Of a stretch of DNA of 64,000 nucleotides, positions 21,205-34,097 are shown one piece after another. The position numbers were made by a program, and so were the translations under genes. This DNA comes from Diplocarpon mali (taxonomy: Eukaryota; Ascomycota; Leotiomycetes; Helotiales; Drepanopezizaceae). Positions within the stretch are counted from its first letter, which is position 1. Each line of letters opens with the position of its first letter. The stretch lies in the NCBI GenBank assembly GCA_024741835.1, contig JAENRP010000041.1, forward strand, positions 62,001-126,000, written 5' to 3'. The notes under the pieces were generated by a model that searched no databases, had not been told where the DNA came from, and worked only from the letters and a program-made list of their open reading frames with translations.

Positions 21205-24200
21205 ACTTTCCTTTCTCAGTAGTCTGCAAATATGGACCTTTGATTTCATGGGGAGAAGATCATTCAGTTAGTGAAAGCCCAGTTAGTAGACAAGCCTAAA
21301 TTTCAACCAGCTGTAGAAGGTAAGTTGCTGAATGTTGCAAAATCATTTATCGACCGAGTTGTGCAGACAATTTCAGTAGAGAGTAGGTTGGAGTGTACAG
21401 CAGCTACCTCTATTATAACGCTACGCAGACTCAGAATATTATATACTAATTATATTTAACTAGGTATATATAAGGAGATATACATAACTAGGAGTAACAA
21501 TTATTACTCTGCAAGTATAAGCGAATATTCAGATTGTAGATTATTATGTAAAATAAATGAGAAACGCCCGGGCATGGATGATTTACGAGAAACCGCTATG
21601 TTGGTAATTTGCTTTTACGATGATCTGTCTTTGACTTATTCCTACGATATACACGCTTTTTTCTTTCAAGTACGGGGCATCAAAATCAGGTGGAAAAGTC
21701 TGAATACTAACTACTCAGACGAGTAGGCAGGGTATATGGGAGCCTCAAAACGGTAACTGAAATTAAAAGTTGGATCGATTAATATAGTTTTTTTTTCGAG
21801 TACACTGGATCACGCAATGGCCTATATTCAAGCCATTCGGCTTCTAGCATTTGTACCTTTTATTACCATTTGAAATTAAATACGATCAGATAGTGTGATG
21901 TGTAGAAATCTGGATTCACCGTACTCGAAATCAAAAGAAACGTGAGAACAAAGTGGAAATCAAACTTGTCAAAGGATTTAGTCTTGGGCTTGGGAATAGG
22001 CCTGGTTGACTAATAAGACCAAGCCGAGTGCTGTATCCCTCAGCTCGATGGCTGCTCAGTTACGAGTTGCTGAAGCCGAGTTACGAGTAAGAGCTCAGTT
22101 ATCGGTATGGAGTTTGATTTGCCTTTCTCGTTCACATCCGCAGTCCGAGCCGCCTCTACTAATCTTACCTGTACGAAGCACGACCGGGCTCAAGAAGTCG
22201 GTTGGAAAACCCCTGCACGAAAGAGACCTGCTCTGCTTCCTCCATCTAATCTTAGTATAGCTGGCTTGAAACAGGCGACTGCGTACCTGACGGAACGATA
22301 GGAGACGGTTCCGCGACGCCTCTGACTAGTATGCCGCCGGGGTTACAATTACATCGGTAGATGCTTCATCCTTCTACTCGAAGATCTTCCCAAGGGGGTT
22401 GTTACTTTACGAACCAGCTTAGTAAGTTAAACAAGGGGGATAGGAAGAAGGGGGAGTGTGGCTGTAGTAGTGGTAGCGAAGCCACCCCCACGGTGTGATG
22501 GCTGGGGGTACGGGGAGCAGTCGAGGATTACACAATAGAACCCAAGATGTATTCCGAATAGCAATGATGTCATAAGCAGAGGTGGGTCTGCTTAGCGATC
22601 CTGGAGATACTTCGTATAGCAAGCACATGTGACCCCCATCTCTTTTCTTTGTCGATTGCGGTGTTTCAGAACCAGGGCGGAAATCCACTTAAAAGTTCGT
22701 ATTCCGACTTTCGAGAAACTAAGCCAAAACACTTAGAGCCTCTATTCTTCATATTACGAATTCGAAGGTCTGTAGGCTTCGGATCAATTTTCTGTTAAGA
22801 ATATTTTCTTTATCCGAGAATGGTGCTCCCGTTTCTTTGTAGGCTGCAACTACAATGCCAGATTAAGTCCACGAAACCCTAGCGAAACTCTCTATGGCAA
22901 TCTTACGTTCCCAGCGACTTCAATGCTTCTGAGATCGACTCTCTAGAAGTATCTGCTCTCGGTTTCTGAGATCTGATTCAAGTCTTAATTAGCCGTGTTC
23001 ACGATGCGCTGGATATTCGAAAGACTCGGAACAATAATCGAGTCTCTCTCTCTCTAATGTATATAACCTCAAGCACAGATCGCTCAGTTCAAGCTTCAAT
23101 AGAGATTGGAGATCTCAAAATTATCTTGCTTCGGCATCTATCAGCTATAATCTTCCATTGGAGAGTGTTGATGTTAGTTTTCCTAAAATTTGTATAAGCG
23201 AAAAACACAGTCATTCAATTCTAATCTTAACTAACAACTATTTCCGAAAGCATTTCAGGCAAATATCATTATCTGAATAGCCACTATGTGACTATAGACG
23301 CCGGTCGCAGAATAAACCCAGTAGATCGGTCTTCTAGCTATAGAGCTTAACGCATTCAATCTTCAGATTCCCGCCTCGACCCCCTCGCCTCGAGTATAGA
23401 AGATTAAACTAGGGTAAAATTACGAAATTCTGACATATCGAAAAGTAAAGCAAGGCATACCAGACAATTGAAGACTTCAGCATACGAAAAAGAAAGGAAA
23501 CACTCTCTACTGCCTAAATCACGCCTCAGAGGGTACTTCCGATTGATTTTGTCCGCAAACACCATGAACAGCCTTTTTCGAAGGCAAATCAACCACTCAG
23601 GAGAAAACGCTGTTAGTATGAAGTAACCCTCAGTTTCATAGTCGGATAAAATTGCTATTCGTAAAGAATTATTTACACCTTAAAATCTAGAAAGTCAAGT
23701 TTATGCTAATATATCTTTAATATAGGGCATGCGTTTATATCAACTCGATATTTCTCAGGACTCTAGTATCAAAATACTATTTCCTAGTCTCAAAAATAGA
23801 AATATACCCGGGGTGTTTAAATATATAGTAGTAGAGTACTTCAATGTAGATTTAAACGAATGATACCTGCAAAATAAAATTCATCTAGGATATTCTACCT
23901 GCTGAGCTCTTAGCACTTGAACTCAGTTTGCTATCTTGAAGTATATCTAATTATAGAGTGCGATTCGTGAGTTCTAGATCCACCGCATTTGAGAGGAAAG
24001 AATAAACGGGAGCCTTTTCTTCTTTCCCGGGTAGTGAAATGCTATCCGGTGGATCTTAATATCCACTTTACTAGGGGGAAGATAAGGGGTACTTGAGGAC
24101 CTGGGTTTCTGTAAGTCAGCGCTGACACACTTCGGGAAGAAGCTTGCTTTCTCATATGCTCGCGCAGGGGAATCTTTTAAAATGTTGTAAAGCGATAAGT

Positions 24201-26197
24201 CAATTCCGCACATCGTACGAGCTGTGCTGGGTCCACCTACATCGCATTTGCTTATGTGGCAAGCTGGCTGGGAGAAAGCACAACATGTACGCAGGTAGAT
24301 TACATGGTTGGTAAGATACTGAACAGGTAATTGATAACAAGATTCAAAAAGCTGATAACAGCCTGTACGGGAACATATATGAGATTCTACTTCACATAAC
24401 AACAAGTTCAGAGGTGCCAAGCAATATGATCATGGTGAGTTTCTTAGCAAGTAGATACTACGAAAGGGGTGGTACGCTTATCCAAGTGGCAGGTGTGTCG
24501 AGTAGCAAGGCAGAATTTGGGTGCAAGTATGCCCCATGGCCTCATGCTGTGTAAATCGATCTCCTCGCGAGTAAATCACAATATCAAATAAGCATAACTA
24601 TCTATTCGAAACGAGTACCCTGCCTAGCTCATCAGATTGTATACCTTTGCCGTTTGATCCGAGGGAGGTCACGGGAGGTCGTCGTGGGGGGTCGTCGTGG
24701 GGGGTCGTAGGGACGGGGGGATGGGGCTGGCGGGAGTGTCAGCTAGGAAGTGGAGTACAGTAGAATATAAAAAAGTTAGAGCACCCCGATACAGCCAAGA
24801 CTGCCTTACTTGATCTGGATACTCTTCGCATGCTGCTTTTTCATACGTCTTCTGCTAAAACCACTACTCTTGAAATAACTGATGGTAAACAATAGAGCTA
24901 GGCTATATTAGGAGGATTATATAGAAGAGATACCTTGAGAGATGCATATTCAAATGATAAAATAGTCTCATTACTCTCCTACAATGAAATCAATTAAATA
25001 TCTTTCAGCTTTGATAAAGGCAGAGTTATATCGATGATATCCTCAACTCGAGTATGCCCCCGATACTAGTTCAACTCTAGATGCTTTAGTTCGAGGAGCA
25101 TTAGCATAGTATAATATCTATAATAGATTATTATGTAGATTAGCCACTACCATGTACTGTTAAGTGCAAGACATTATTAATGCTAATGACAGTATACATA
25201 AGAGTAGGATTCAATTGTTTACTTTTAAAAGCAGCGATATCAATGATGCCAAATCAAGTCAGTGAGCCTGGCTGCCAGGGGGTGGGGTGTTCAAACTTTT
25301 TGCATCCTATACTGTAGTACTCGCCTTGTCTTTCTACAGACGGTTGATCAAAATACCCACTTGTTAATCTCCTCAGCAGTTCCAAGTACGACATCGAATT
25401 CTCTTATGAGAGCTCGTATACTCAATTTTTCTTCTTTTTTTCGCAGACAAGTGGATCCAGAAAACCTATGAGAACATGTGAAGTTGCTTTGGCCCGCAAC
25501 GAATCTAAGTCGACGCATTCTACTCAAGACCTGCGCTGTTCACTAATTCCACGCAACCTTCCCGTGAACAATCTGCCTTTTCAGTAGTTATTTGTGTTGG
25601 AAAAGATATCTTGGCAATCCACACGCCCGAGCCTTTTCAATCTCAACCCTTTACTAATCCGTGACTCAAAGGCCCAAGAAGTTGTCTGAGAAGTATTTGG
25701 TGCATGTTGACATGCACTTGTCGACTTGGCAAGTTTCAGAAGAGTGTTACTTTAGACCAATAGAACATAAACAGCCGAATAGAATAGTGCAACACTTAGC
25801 TTACTTCAGAAAATACAATAAACGAATAATACCAGGCATGCCACGTGACCATTGGGCATGGTTTTTGAGCAGCCAAACAGTATGCAAAAGGAAAATATAT
25901 GAATCCTGATTGAGTGTTATCATCTATCAAGGTGAGATAGCACTTGGCGACAATACGGCGTTAGATTAACAGAAAATATCATAGGTAGTCAACAAGGCCC
26001 GAAACTGAACAATGGCAGAATAATCGTCTCGCCGCAACTGTTCAAATACTATTATCCAGTGCATTAAAATTGCCAGAGTGATCATGGTACTAGTGGGCCC
26101 TGAAAAACCGCAGAAAATCACAGATGCCCCCAATGTATTCAGGAGTCATTCACCTTGGAGTTACCCGTCAGCGTACAACTCCTCGACCTTCGACCTT
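21205..26197. other. Long AT-rich tract
   Basis: Nearly 5 kb without a recognisable gene. A GC-richer island at about 21990-22420 has a tandem GAG(C/T)CGAGTTACGAG-like motif (22050-22105) but no convincing protein. An isolated 148-codon minus frame at 23974-24420 has no start context, domain or signal peptide and is not called. A G-rich repeat lies at 24661-24740. Confidence 0.45.
24661..24740 (+). repeat. G-rich low-complexity repeat
   Basis: Three to four copies of a GGGAGGTCGTCGTGGG-like unit within otherwise AT-rich DNA. There are at least five runs of four or more G, so quadruplex formation is possible. It has no coding value. Confidence 0.75.
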
Positions 26198-26711
26198 TTA
26201 CAGCTTGAAGTAGGCCTTGGCCTCCTCCAAAGCAGACTTCCCAGGCATGCCTGTTACACGAGTCAGTCGGAGGAGTAGCGGGTTAAGCGCACGTGACTTA
26301 CACAGCAAGCATCTCTCCTCGCAGTTGGACTCTGGAGTCTTGCCGCCCTTGCAAGAGCAGGTAATCTTGTTGCCATTAGCGCTGCATGTAGCAGTCTGCT
26401 CCGAGAGCCCGCAAAATTCCTTGCAATCGGCCTCGTCCTCTTTTTCACAGCTGGATGCGGTGAGCGAGAACGATGAGGCTGGAGATGATTAGCAGCAGTC
26501 TGACGTCTGGGGCATGATTGAAGGAATTCACATTTAAAGTTGGTAGTAACAGCTTGGGGCAACTCTACGGCCGCTCCTTCGTGTTGGCCTGTCACTGGAT
26601 GAGTAATTGCTCCCAGCAGCACTCCAGGAGCGAGACGGGCTTACGCTCAACAGACAGAGCTGATGCCAGCATCAACAAAGCCGGAAGGGTGAAGGCAGAC
26701 TTGAAGAGCAT
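26198..26711 (-). CDS. Small secreted cysteine-rich peptide with a defensin-like (CS-alpha-beta) Cys pattern
   Basis: Three exons, 26711-26645, 26478-26302 and 26250-26198, sum to 297 bases and 98 residues. Introns are GTAAGC...CAG (166 bp) and GTAAGT...CAG (51 bp, ACTGAC branch). Residues 1-20 are a signal peptide (MLFKSAFTLPALLMLASAL). Cysteines fall at 33, 41, 45, 54, 63, 65, 75, 79 and 82. The first six follow C-x7-C-x3-C-x8-C-x8-C-x1-C, the CxxxC plus CxC arrangement of CS-alpha-beta peptides. Three more Cys and a basic tail follow. Sequence outside the Cys is not recognised. The gene is a lone GC-richer island in AT-rich, RIP-marked DNA, as is common for fungal effector or antimicrobial peptides. 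Whether it acts on microbes or on a host is unknown. Confidence 0.72.
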
Positions 26712-28283
26712 AATGATGTTTGTAGTGGGCTTGGTTATGGGGATATTGTCAGGGTGATGAAGAAACAGGAGAATGCGTTTGGGCTTATCGAAGTTTGAGG
26801 TCGGAGGAGGCGAGGCGCTAAGTTGATTGCGGGTGTTCTCAGCCGCACTTGGCGCTGTCACGAGGACAGGGTCAGATGATGTACCTTGGTGCCTTAATGC
26901 CTTAGGTAATAAAACTGTTGCCGTAGTGAATCGCCACCGGCGTTGACACATTTGCAAGGATCGGAACTTCTCAATCTTGCTCAGATAAGATGTTCTTGTC
27001 TAAGAACAGCTCACTCTGCTTTTCGGCAGAGAAGGTTACAAATCATACCACGACCTTTCCCGAGAAGGATAGTGGCAGCCTATTTCTATATATCGATTAT
27101 AGTCACGTGACCTACAGGGTCTGGATGAGTAGTAGTATAGATTCGAGTGCTTGTAGGTTCCCCTTTGTCTCGATTCTCACTCTGAGGAAGAGATGAAATT
27201 CAAAATAGTAATAAGACAACCCGTTAGAAACTCTCGAGTCCCGCACGTGATATACTGATATTCAACCGAGGATGGTTGACAACTTGCCTCTTACTCTGGG
27301 CACAACTTCTTTGTCCAGACACCGATCAGAATACTTTTAGGCGAGGATAGCTCTATGAATATATGAAGATGTGCCAAGATTTCAACTCTGCTTTATCTGG
27401 CCAAACACACTCGCTGAGGCTGCTGCGGGGTGTGTCGCTCAGCCAGCACCACATCATGAGCGGACGACAGCGTTATGGTTGGTGGATATCGATTTCTTAC
27501 AAGCCAGGTGAGAACTCTACCGTTCGCATTGTACCTGATACGGAGATGTGTAAGAGTTTCGAAGGTCTGCAGAGACGAACGTCAGGAAGTCAGCGGGGAG
27601 ATGTGTTGCAATATCACGGACTTGAAACTATCCAAGTACCGATCTCAACACCATTACCACCAAGACAGAGATACATATATATATGCTTCTATATCTCTCT
27701 AGTACCTCGATTCCTCGGGCTTGCAATACTATTCCTGTAATATCTACCCAATCCCTAAAGATCCCTTTCGTAAAATAACGGGAAGTTAATTGGTTCAAGT
27801 ATGATCGGAGGAAATGGAATTGCGGGCCGTAGAGTGAGCAGCCTGTGTCTAGTGAGTTCATTTCTGTGCTTCACCTTCGGTGATTGCAAGAGATTCATGC
27901 TTTTATGAGGAATGGCGAATTACATGTAAGAATCCACTATAATATAGCCAAGGTTGACGGAACAGGATCCTGCTCTATGTCCAGCGTCTGGTGATGAAGT
28001 GACAAGAGGGCCGAGCCCGCTGGACGACACAGGAAAATAATAATCGCCAAAAAGTCTACAAAATAATGCATCTCATTTCTCCCGAGTCCTCGCTCATCCA
28101 GTCTGTGGGCTGCAAATCTATTCGTTCTCATTTGAAATCAGAAACTACATCTCAGTATTCATGGGAGGGTTTCGCGGTCTCATGTCCCAAGCACATCAAT
28201 CCTAGCGCAGAATCCAACACCAGCAGATGCCCAGTGTAGGCTGAGAAATACATCGGTCATATCTCGTGAATCTTTGCACCGGC
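26712..28283. other. Intergenic region
   Basis: It includes the promoter side of the cysteine-rich peptide gene and the 3' side of the RdRP gene. A TATATATATA-type stretch near 27672 is the only low-complexity feature. No gene was recognised. Confidence 0.45.
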
Positions 28284-31200
28284 TTAAACTCTAGGCAGTC
28301 TCTCAACTTCCCTCAAGCACACCGCTGCAGCGATGTACTTGAAACTTAGCAAGGAACCAAACCGCTTGTATACAGTCTTCTCCTCAAGACTGACAGCCAA
28401 GCAGGCCATGCTGCGCTCCAAGGACTCCTCGGACCACTCGCTATCCTCCTTGACTATACAGTTGACGATGAAGCCGGAGTGCTCGTCGAACTTCTCTTTC
28501 ATGGTGGTGGATAACTCGCGCTGAGTTCTGCTCTGAGCGCCGGTCTTGCCAAGTATATTTCCGATGAAGGCCTCGAGCTCCGAGACAGGGCTCATGGTAT
28601 GTTCGCTATGGTTGATCATTATTTCGAGCATTGTTTCCTCGTACCTAGAAGCGATCATTAGTACTGTACGAAAGGGATGCTGCTCGAGGGGTCGGAGCAG
28701 CTCACATGTCGCGAATACCCTCGGCCCATTCTAGATGATGAGTATATAAGAACAGAGCACATTCAGCCCGCACGTAGTCCCAAACTGATTCGATGACTGT
28801 GGACTGGCTACTGATATCTGGATGCAAAGATCGGTGCTTGATATGCTCAAAGACCTCCCGCTCGTCGATGGCACGGTACAGCTTGCCGAGGACCTTTTCG
28901 CTTTCGTAATAACGGTATTTTGAGAAGTCCTCGTCGTCATCGCCCTTCTCGTCGGGATCGCGGTTATCCATTTCTTCAAAAGACAGCCCGTCCATCTTCT
29001 CGACTTTCACATGTGGACCCGGTGCTTCGAAGTCGGGCCGCCAATGATTGTACCGAGGCATCTTAGTCATATCGACCTGGGAGAGCGGAATTGTTAGTGA
29101 TTTTCTGTCTAATTACTGATTGAGAGGGTGTGACTTGCAGGAATTCCGGTTTTGGAGAAATCAACAGCTGTGGAATGCATTCCAGCCAATGTGATACAAT
29201 CATTATGAAAAGTACCTTTGGGGTGTTGATCGGCCAGGACACGATGTAAGACAGCGATACGTCCAAGTTGGTCGGTCTCCATGAACTGTATGAAGAAATC
29301 TGTCATATCATTTTTCGTCACTGCTCTGCCGATGTTGATAGGAGTTTGCCGAGCATAGTCCGCGGCCTTGCATAGGCGTTGAGGGCAGCAGTCATCATCC
29401 CATATCACATAATAGCGATCCCCATCCAGATCCCCTCCAGATAACTGACTTGGCAAGTCCCGGGCACCTTTGCTGCTGAACACAATGCAATTCGATAGCT
29501 CCAGTAGCGGTGATCCAGCTGGGGGAATGACTCCATCTACGGTCTGAACATCTCCGGGGTGCAGAGCTGGAGCCTTTTACATGTTAGCATTATCGTAAAT
29601 GGTCTCGAGGGCACCATTTCCAGTGCGAGACTGAAAACAAGACAAGTTCCGATCACTCACCCTTGATATGAGGATGTCATTTTTCGCGATCGCCATTGGC
29701 AATCCGTCTACTATTGCAGAGCAGAACACCTGGCCCTCCTCGAGGAATCCTGTCTCGTCCATGATACCGTGCAGATGCCAGCCCTTCGCCACCGGAATCC
29801 TTGTCTTGTGTTTCAGTAGTCGGAGCTCGACCAGTAGTGTCATCTCCAAGACGTCTCGCAGGAACCCATCTCTTCTGAAATCCAAGCCCAGGTCCGCGAG
29901 CTTACCGATAAGCCATGGTAGATTTATGGGAATACCGATAGATTGTCTTTTAAGGAAAGATGATGCGTTAATTGGACTGGCAGTAATGCTTCGGAGACGC
30001 TGTACTTCCTCTGCTTGTAGTTTCAGGAAAAATTTGTCGTCAACTCCCAAGTCCTCAAGGATCTTGATGAGTTGACGATTCAAAAACATTTTGAGGGGCT
30101 TGTATGCCGCCTCACAAATCTCGACATCTGGCCAAGTCGAACCGTCGAATTTGATCATGGATCGGCGTAACAGTAGTAACTCGCCTCGAAGTCGTGTATC
30201 GATCGAAACCATTCCTTTCGCACCTGATACTGTTAGCATAGTCGCAAGAAGTGCACTTATCAAGATACCTTGATATCGGATCTGGAGCAGAGTAGGCTTC
30301 ACCAGTTTCTTCGATGGAAGCTTATCCCAAATTTTACTCATCATCTGAGCAGACATGGTACCAACGCCATCGCTAAAAACATGACCATTACGCTCAACAT
30401 CTTCGCTCAGGAGTACCGAGCTCGGGTCAATTGACACAGCAGTTCGAGTATCAGAGAATACCTGTCCAATTCTTGCAGCGCACTTAGCAGGCGACTGAAT
30501 GGAGGCGAAGTTCCCAAGATCCTTGATAATGATTCGATCCCACAATAGACTACCATCGTGAACGAAAGGAGCCATGAACCAACAAGAATGTGACCGGAGT
30601 GATGAATGAGATGATCCTAGGAACGCATACTCCCTTCCAGCGATCTGTATACCATTGCGGAGGATATTCTTAAAACGTTCGTGAAAGATCTTCTCATTAG
30701 ATACCCGCGAGTTAAATCGTACTTGTTGGCCATCTTCATCCGAGAACTGTACACGGACGAAGTACTCGTGGTGGTTTGGGTACTTTCGAAGAACACGGTT
30801 GTTGGACTCGGACTCCGGGCCACAGAGTCGAATGGCAGCTGGAGTAATTTTGACGCGATGGATGATGGCAACATTATTGGAACCATTTGGATATTTCTCG
30901 ACTGCAAGCGAGTCTTTATGGGACTGATCCTCAAGAGTCTTCAGCCATGGCAAAAGCTCCTCTAATTGAAACTCGGTAGCTTCAGCCTCCGGTCCAGGAA
31001 AACCAATCTGGTTAAACATCTTGCGAATCACTCTGACACAAATAGAAATCGGGGATCGAAGCGTCATCTCTGCAATGGCGGGCAGAAGCTTGTAAACGGT
31101 ACGTGGAGGAAGATATGCATCCTGGGCTAGCTTCAAGATCTGGAACGCCAGCGGGAATGGATACCTGGCAGGGTCGCGAGCGAGAGCAGTCTGCAGCTTC

Positions 31201-32195
31201 AGTAGTCCATCAGCAAAAGTTTCTCGAGGTAATACAACATCGGTTTTACGATGAATGACCCGCGGCAGTCCATGAGCAGTTTTCAGAGACTGCATACGTT
31301 CCGCAACATCGCCTTGGCCGAATGGTTCTGACTGGATGGCAATTCGATAGACAAAGCAGCTTCCTACGATGAGCTCATGGTCTTGGCCTAGACAGGGAAT
31401 CCGATGTCTTTCGGGCCCGGTTTTACGCTGGGGTTGTGGGCTTTGCGGAGTTTTAATTCCAAGCGTTGACATAAGATTTACGAGGGGGTCCTCTGTAATA
31501 TTTTCATAGAATCGTGGGGCCTCCTTCATTGAAAAGATCAAGGACGGAGTGCCACCCTCTTCTGTTGTAATATTCAAGGTAGAAAAGTACAGGAAGTCGA
31601 TGCGCCGGCCAGAATCGAGGCACAAAATCATGCTGTGCTCGCCAAACTTGACTCGACCTTTTACTCGCCAGGACAGCTGAGGCTCGTAAAAGAGGGTTGA
31701 TTTGTCATAATTCCATACACCACAAGAGACAGAAGCCGTGTTGAAGGTGATAGGTAGTACATGATGTTGGACCGTGGCAACAGTGGTGATTCTTGTTTGC
31801 CGATCCTTCTCCTCTTTGGCAAGGACTCGAAGTAGGTACAGATTTGAGGCGTTGTTGCTCTTCTGGCAGTAAATAGACCGTCCGAGAAACTTGAGGTTGG
31901 CGGCAGTGGTAGTTCTGCGGGCGCAGAACTGCGGTTGTGATCGCGGCTGTGGCTGTGGCTGTAGTTGACAACTACCCATCTGTTGTCGATTTCCAGTACT
32001 TTGAGCTTGGCCATAATGCTGGAGCCATTTCTCTGCCTCTTCTGGGTGAAGGAAGGTCAGGAAAGCAAAGTCTCGATTACGAGGTTTGGTACAGTGGACA
32101 GAGCGAATAGACAGCTGCAACATGTAGGGCTTGAGAAACTTAGTCAGATGATTCTCCGTGCTCTGGTGAGGAACATTGCGAATGTAGACGTCCAT
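28284..32195 (-). CDS. RNA-dependent RNA polymerase of the RNA-silencing type (SAD-1/Rdp1-like)
   Basis: Four exons, 32195-29661, 29573-29139, 29076-28706 and 28644-28284, give 1233 residues, close to S. pombe Rdp1. Introns are 87, 62 and 61 bp, the second of GC-AG type. The N-terminus (MDVYIRNVPHQSTENHLTKF) is an RRM-like domain, followed by a Gln/Pro-rich linker near residues 75-90. The polymerase half has the invariant metal-binding motif DLDGD at residues 893-897 (context SGGDLDGDRYYVIWDD), with FSDGVGTMS and APALHPGDVQTVDGV upstream. All key residues seen are intact. Such enzymes make double-stranded RNA for Dicer in quelling or meiotic silencing. The gene starts 1.7 kb from a nest of RIP-damaged retrotransposons, yet its own frame is not RIP-damaged. 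Confidence 0.93.
29077..29138 (-). other. GC-AG intron (intron 2 of the RdRP gene)
   Basis: A 62-base intron, GCAAGT...CCCAG, whose removal joins FSKTGIP to VDMTKMPRYNHW in phase 0, as the family requires. No GT donor nearby keeps the frame. Confidence 0.8.
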
Positions 32196-33920
32196 TGGAC
32201 TGGTCTTCCTTGTGTTTTGAGACTGAGTAGGGTGCCCAAGATGTCAAGAGAGTACCAGTCTTTTTGGTGGGTAGGAAGGAGAATCAAAGCCTGATAATCA
32301 AACAAGCATAGACAACCTGCTGAAGTGAATCGTGAAAACCAGACGGATCTTAATTAGCTCTGACCAGGTTGAAAATTCAGGGACGTTCAGAGCCATGCGT
32401 AATGGGAAAAAGAAGAGATAATAAAGTGGAATATTTGAAATAGCAAGCGTCAAGTCTTTCTGCTGCAGATGGAGTATTGCAGTTGTAAATCTTATACCTT
32501 GGGCTATGGTTATTCAGCAGCGGCCGGTGGGAGGAGTTGAGGAGCTGAGGAGTTGAGGAGTTGAGGAGTTATGAAGTGATGAAGTTGAGGTTACTCACAG
32601 TAGAGCCCCGCTGCAAGACACTGTTTCTGGGTATTCAACCGGCTGGCTGCAAACGTGGGCATATCCATTCCAAGGAAATTGGCCAACCAGAAATTCAACT
32701 GTCCCTAAGAAGCATGGCTCCACATTTGCAGCCCATCGATGATATAAAGCAATTACCCTTGATTTGATCAAAACTGAAGCCCCCCCTGGTGTTTGGTAAC
32801 AACATCCACGCATTTGAGAATATCCTAGAGATCTTAGGTACAAAAAGCTTCTGTCTAATGCGAGATCTGAGGTATGATGGCACGTGACTATGGCTGATTA
32901 CCTAACATCCGTAGGATTCCTGGGCCTATAGTGGTTGCTTACTAGCCCTGCCACTTTGAGTCGGTGCTAGCAGTAAAAAGGCAAAAATCAATACTCTTGA
33001 GCTACCTTCTCAGTAATTCTTTTGCAATGATAAATCTTTCCCTGATATGAGTTCGTTTAATTTCTCTACTGAGGTTTCATGCTAAATGAACAGCTACTTG
33101 GGAGCTATGGGCCACAGGCGGTAGTAATTCTACTTGCAAAATAAAAATGAGGTTACAAGTATGTAACTTAAAAATATCAAGTAAATACTAGATTAGTAAA
33201 GTACTAAGAAACGACCGATGTGCTGTGCTTGTCTATCGCAGACGTTTCTTTCATGCCATTTTATACCAAAAACATATTGTTTCATAGGTGGACAACGACT
33301 TAACACCTGTACGCGGTATCTTCTATGAACCTGCAGATTCTTGAGATTCTTTCTAAACAAATTGCAAAGCCGAGATTAAGTCCTTTTAACTACAGAGCGA
33401 TGAAAACTCAAGTCAAATAAAGCTAGAACTTTATACAAGCTTTGAAAATATTTCTTATAAATACCCTCTTCTTTCGACTCTAAATTATGTACTATACGAT
33501 TATTTAAATATGTACTTATGATAAAACCAAGGGCTTATCAGTAGATAAAAAGGGGAATTAGGCAGGTTATAAATTCAAAGGAAGAGAAGAAAGGATATGT
33601 TTCAATGTTTTATTACCCTAAATACCGTCTTCAAAAATTAAAATTAAAAAGAAGGGTTATAACTAATAGTTGCTACTAACTTTGAGACCCTTAATACAAT
33701 TAATTACATAATCGTGTTAGTAAGAAGAGCTCATCCTAAGATAGGGAATCTAAGGCAAGTAAATTCATCTACGCACTTTTCCAAGAATATACTTGCCTAA
33801 GACTTGAAAATAATAATTAATCAACCAAGGTATAATTTAGACTCTTATCTAAGAAATAAGGGCCTATGGGTATCAAGGACTGAATACTGAATTCAAGGAG
33901 TTTTTATACTAGTCGACCTT
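32196..33920. other. Upstream region of RdRP grading into AT-rich DNA
   Basis: About 700 bases of balanced composition precede the RdRP start and should hold its promoter. AT-rich DNA begins near 33.0 kb. Apart from the 8-bp repeat at 32535-32590, nothing was recognised. Confidence 0.45.
32535..32590 (+). repeat. Imperfect GAGTTGAG minisatellite
   Basis: Five to six copies of GAG(C/T)TGAG in tandem, about 340 bp upstream of the RdRP start codon. Confidence 0.8.
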
Positions 33921-33925
33921 ACACT

Positions 33926-34097
33926 TGTTGTAGTAGTAATGGAAAAAGTAGAATCAATTGGATTAAGAAGAAGAGCTGAGAAGCAGCTCTGGAGCTATTT
34001 ATATAGGAATACGCTAAACCCAATTGGGATAGAATAGAACACTACTCCTTTATATACTAGCGAAGTAGTAGCCGATGTGATATAGCTCCTTCTAATA
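33926..34097 (-). repeat. 3' LTR of element A
   Basis: 172 bp, matching the LTR at 52824-52995 and the solo LTR at 15238-15410. Differences are mainly C/T and G/A transitions. Confidence 0.92.

Noticed and set aside
23974..24420. 148-codon minus frame in AT-rich DNA
   Set aside because: No start context, signal peptide, splice logic or family resemblance. Probably chance.
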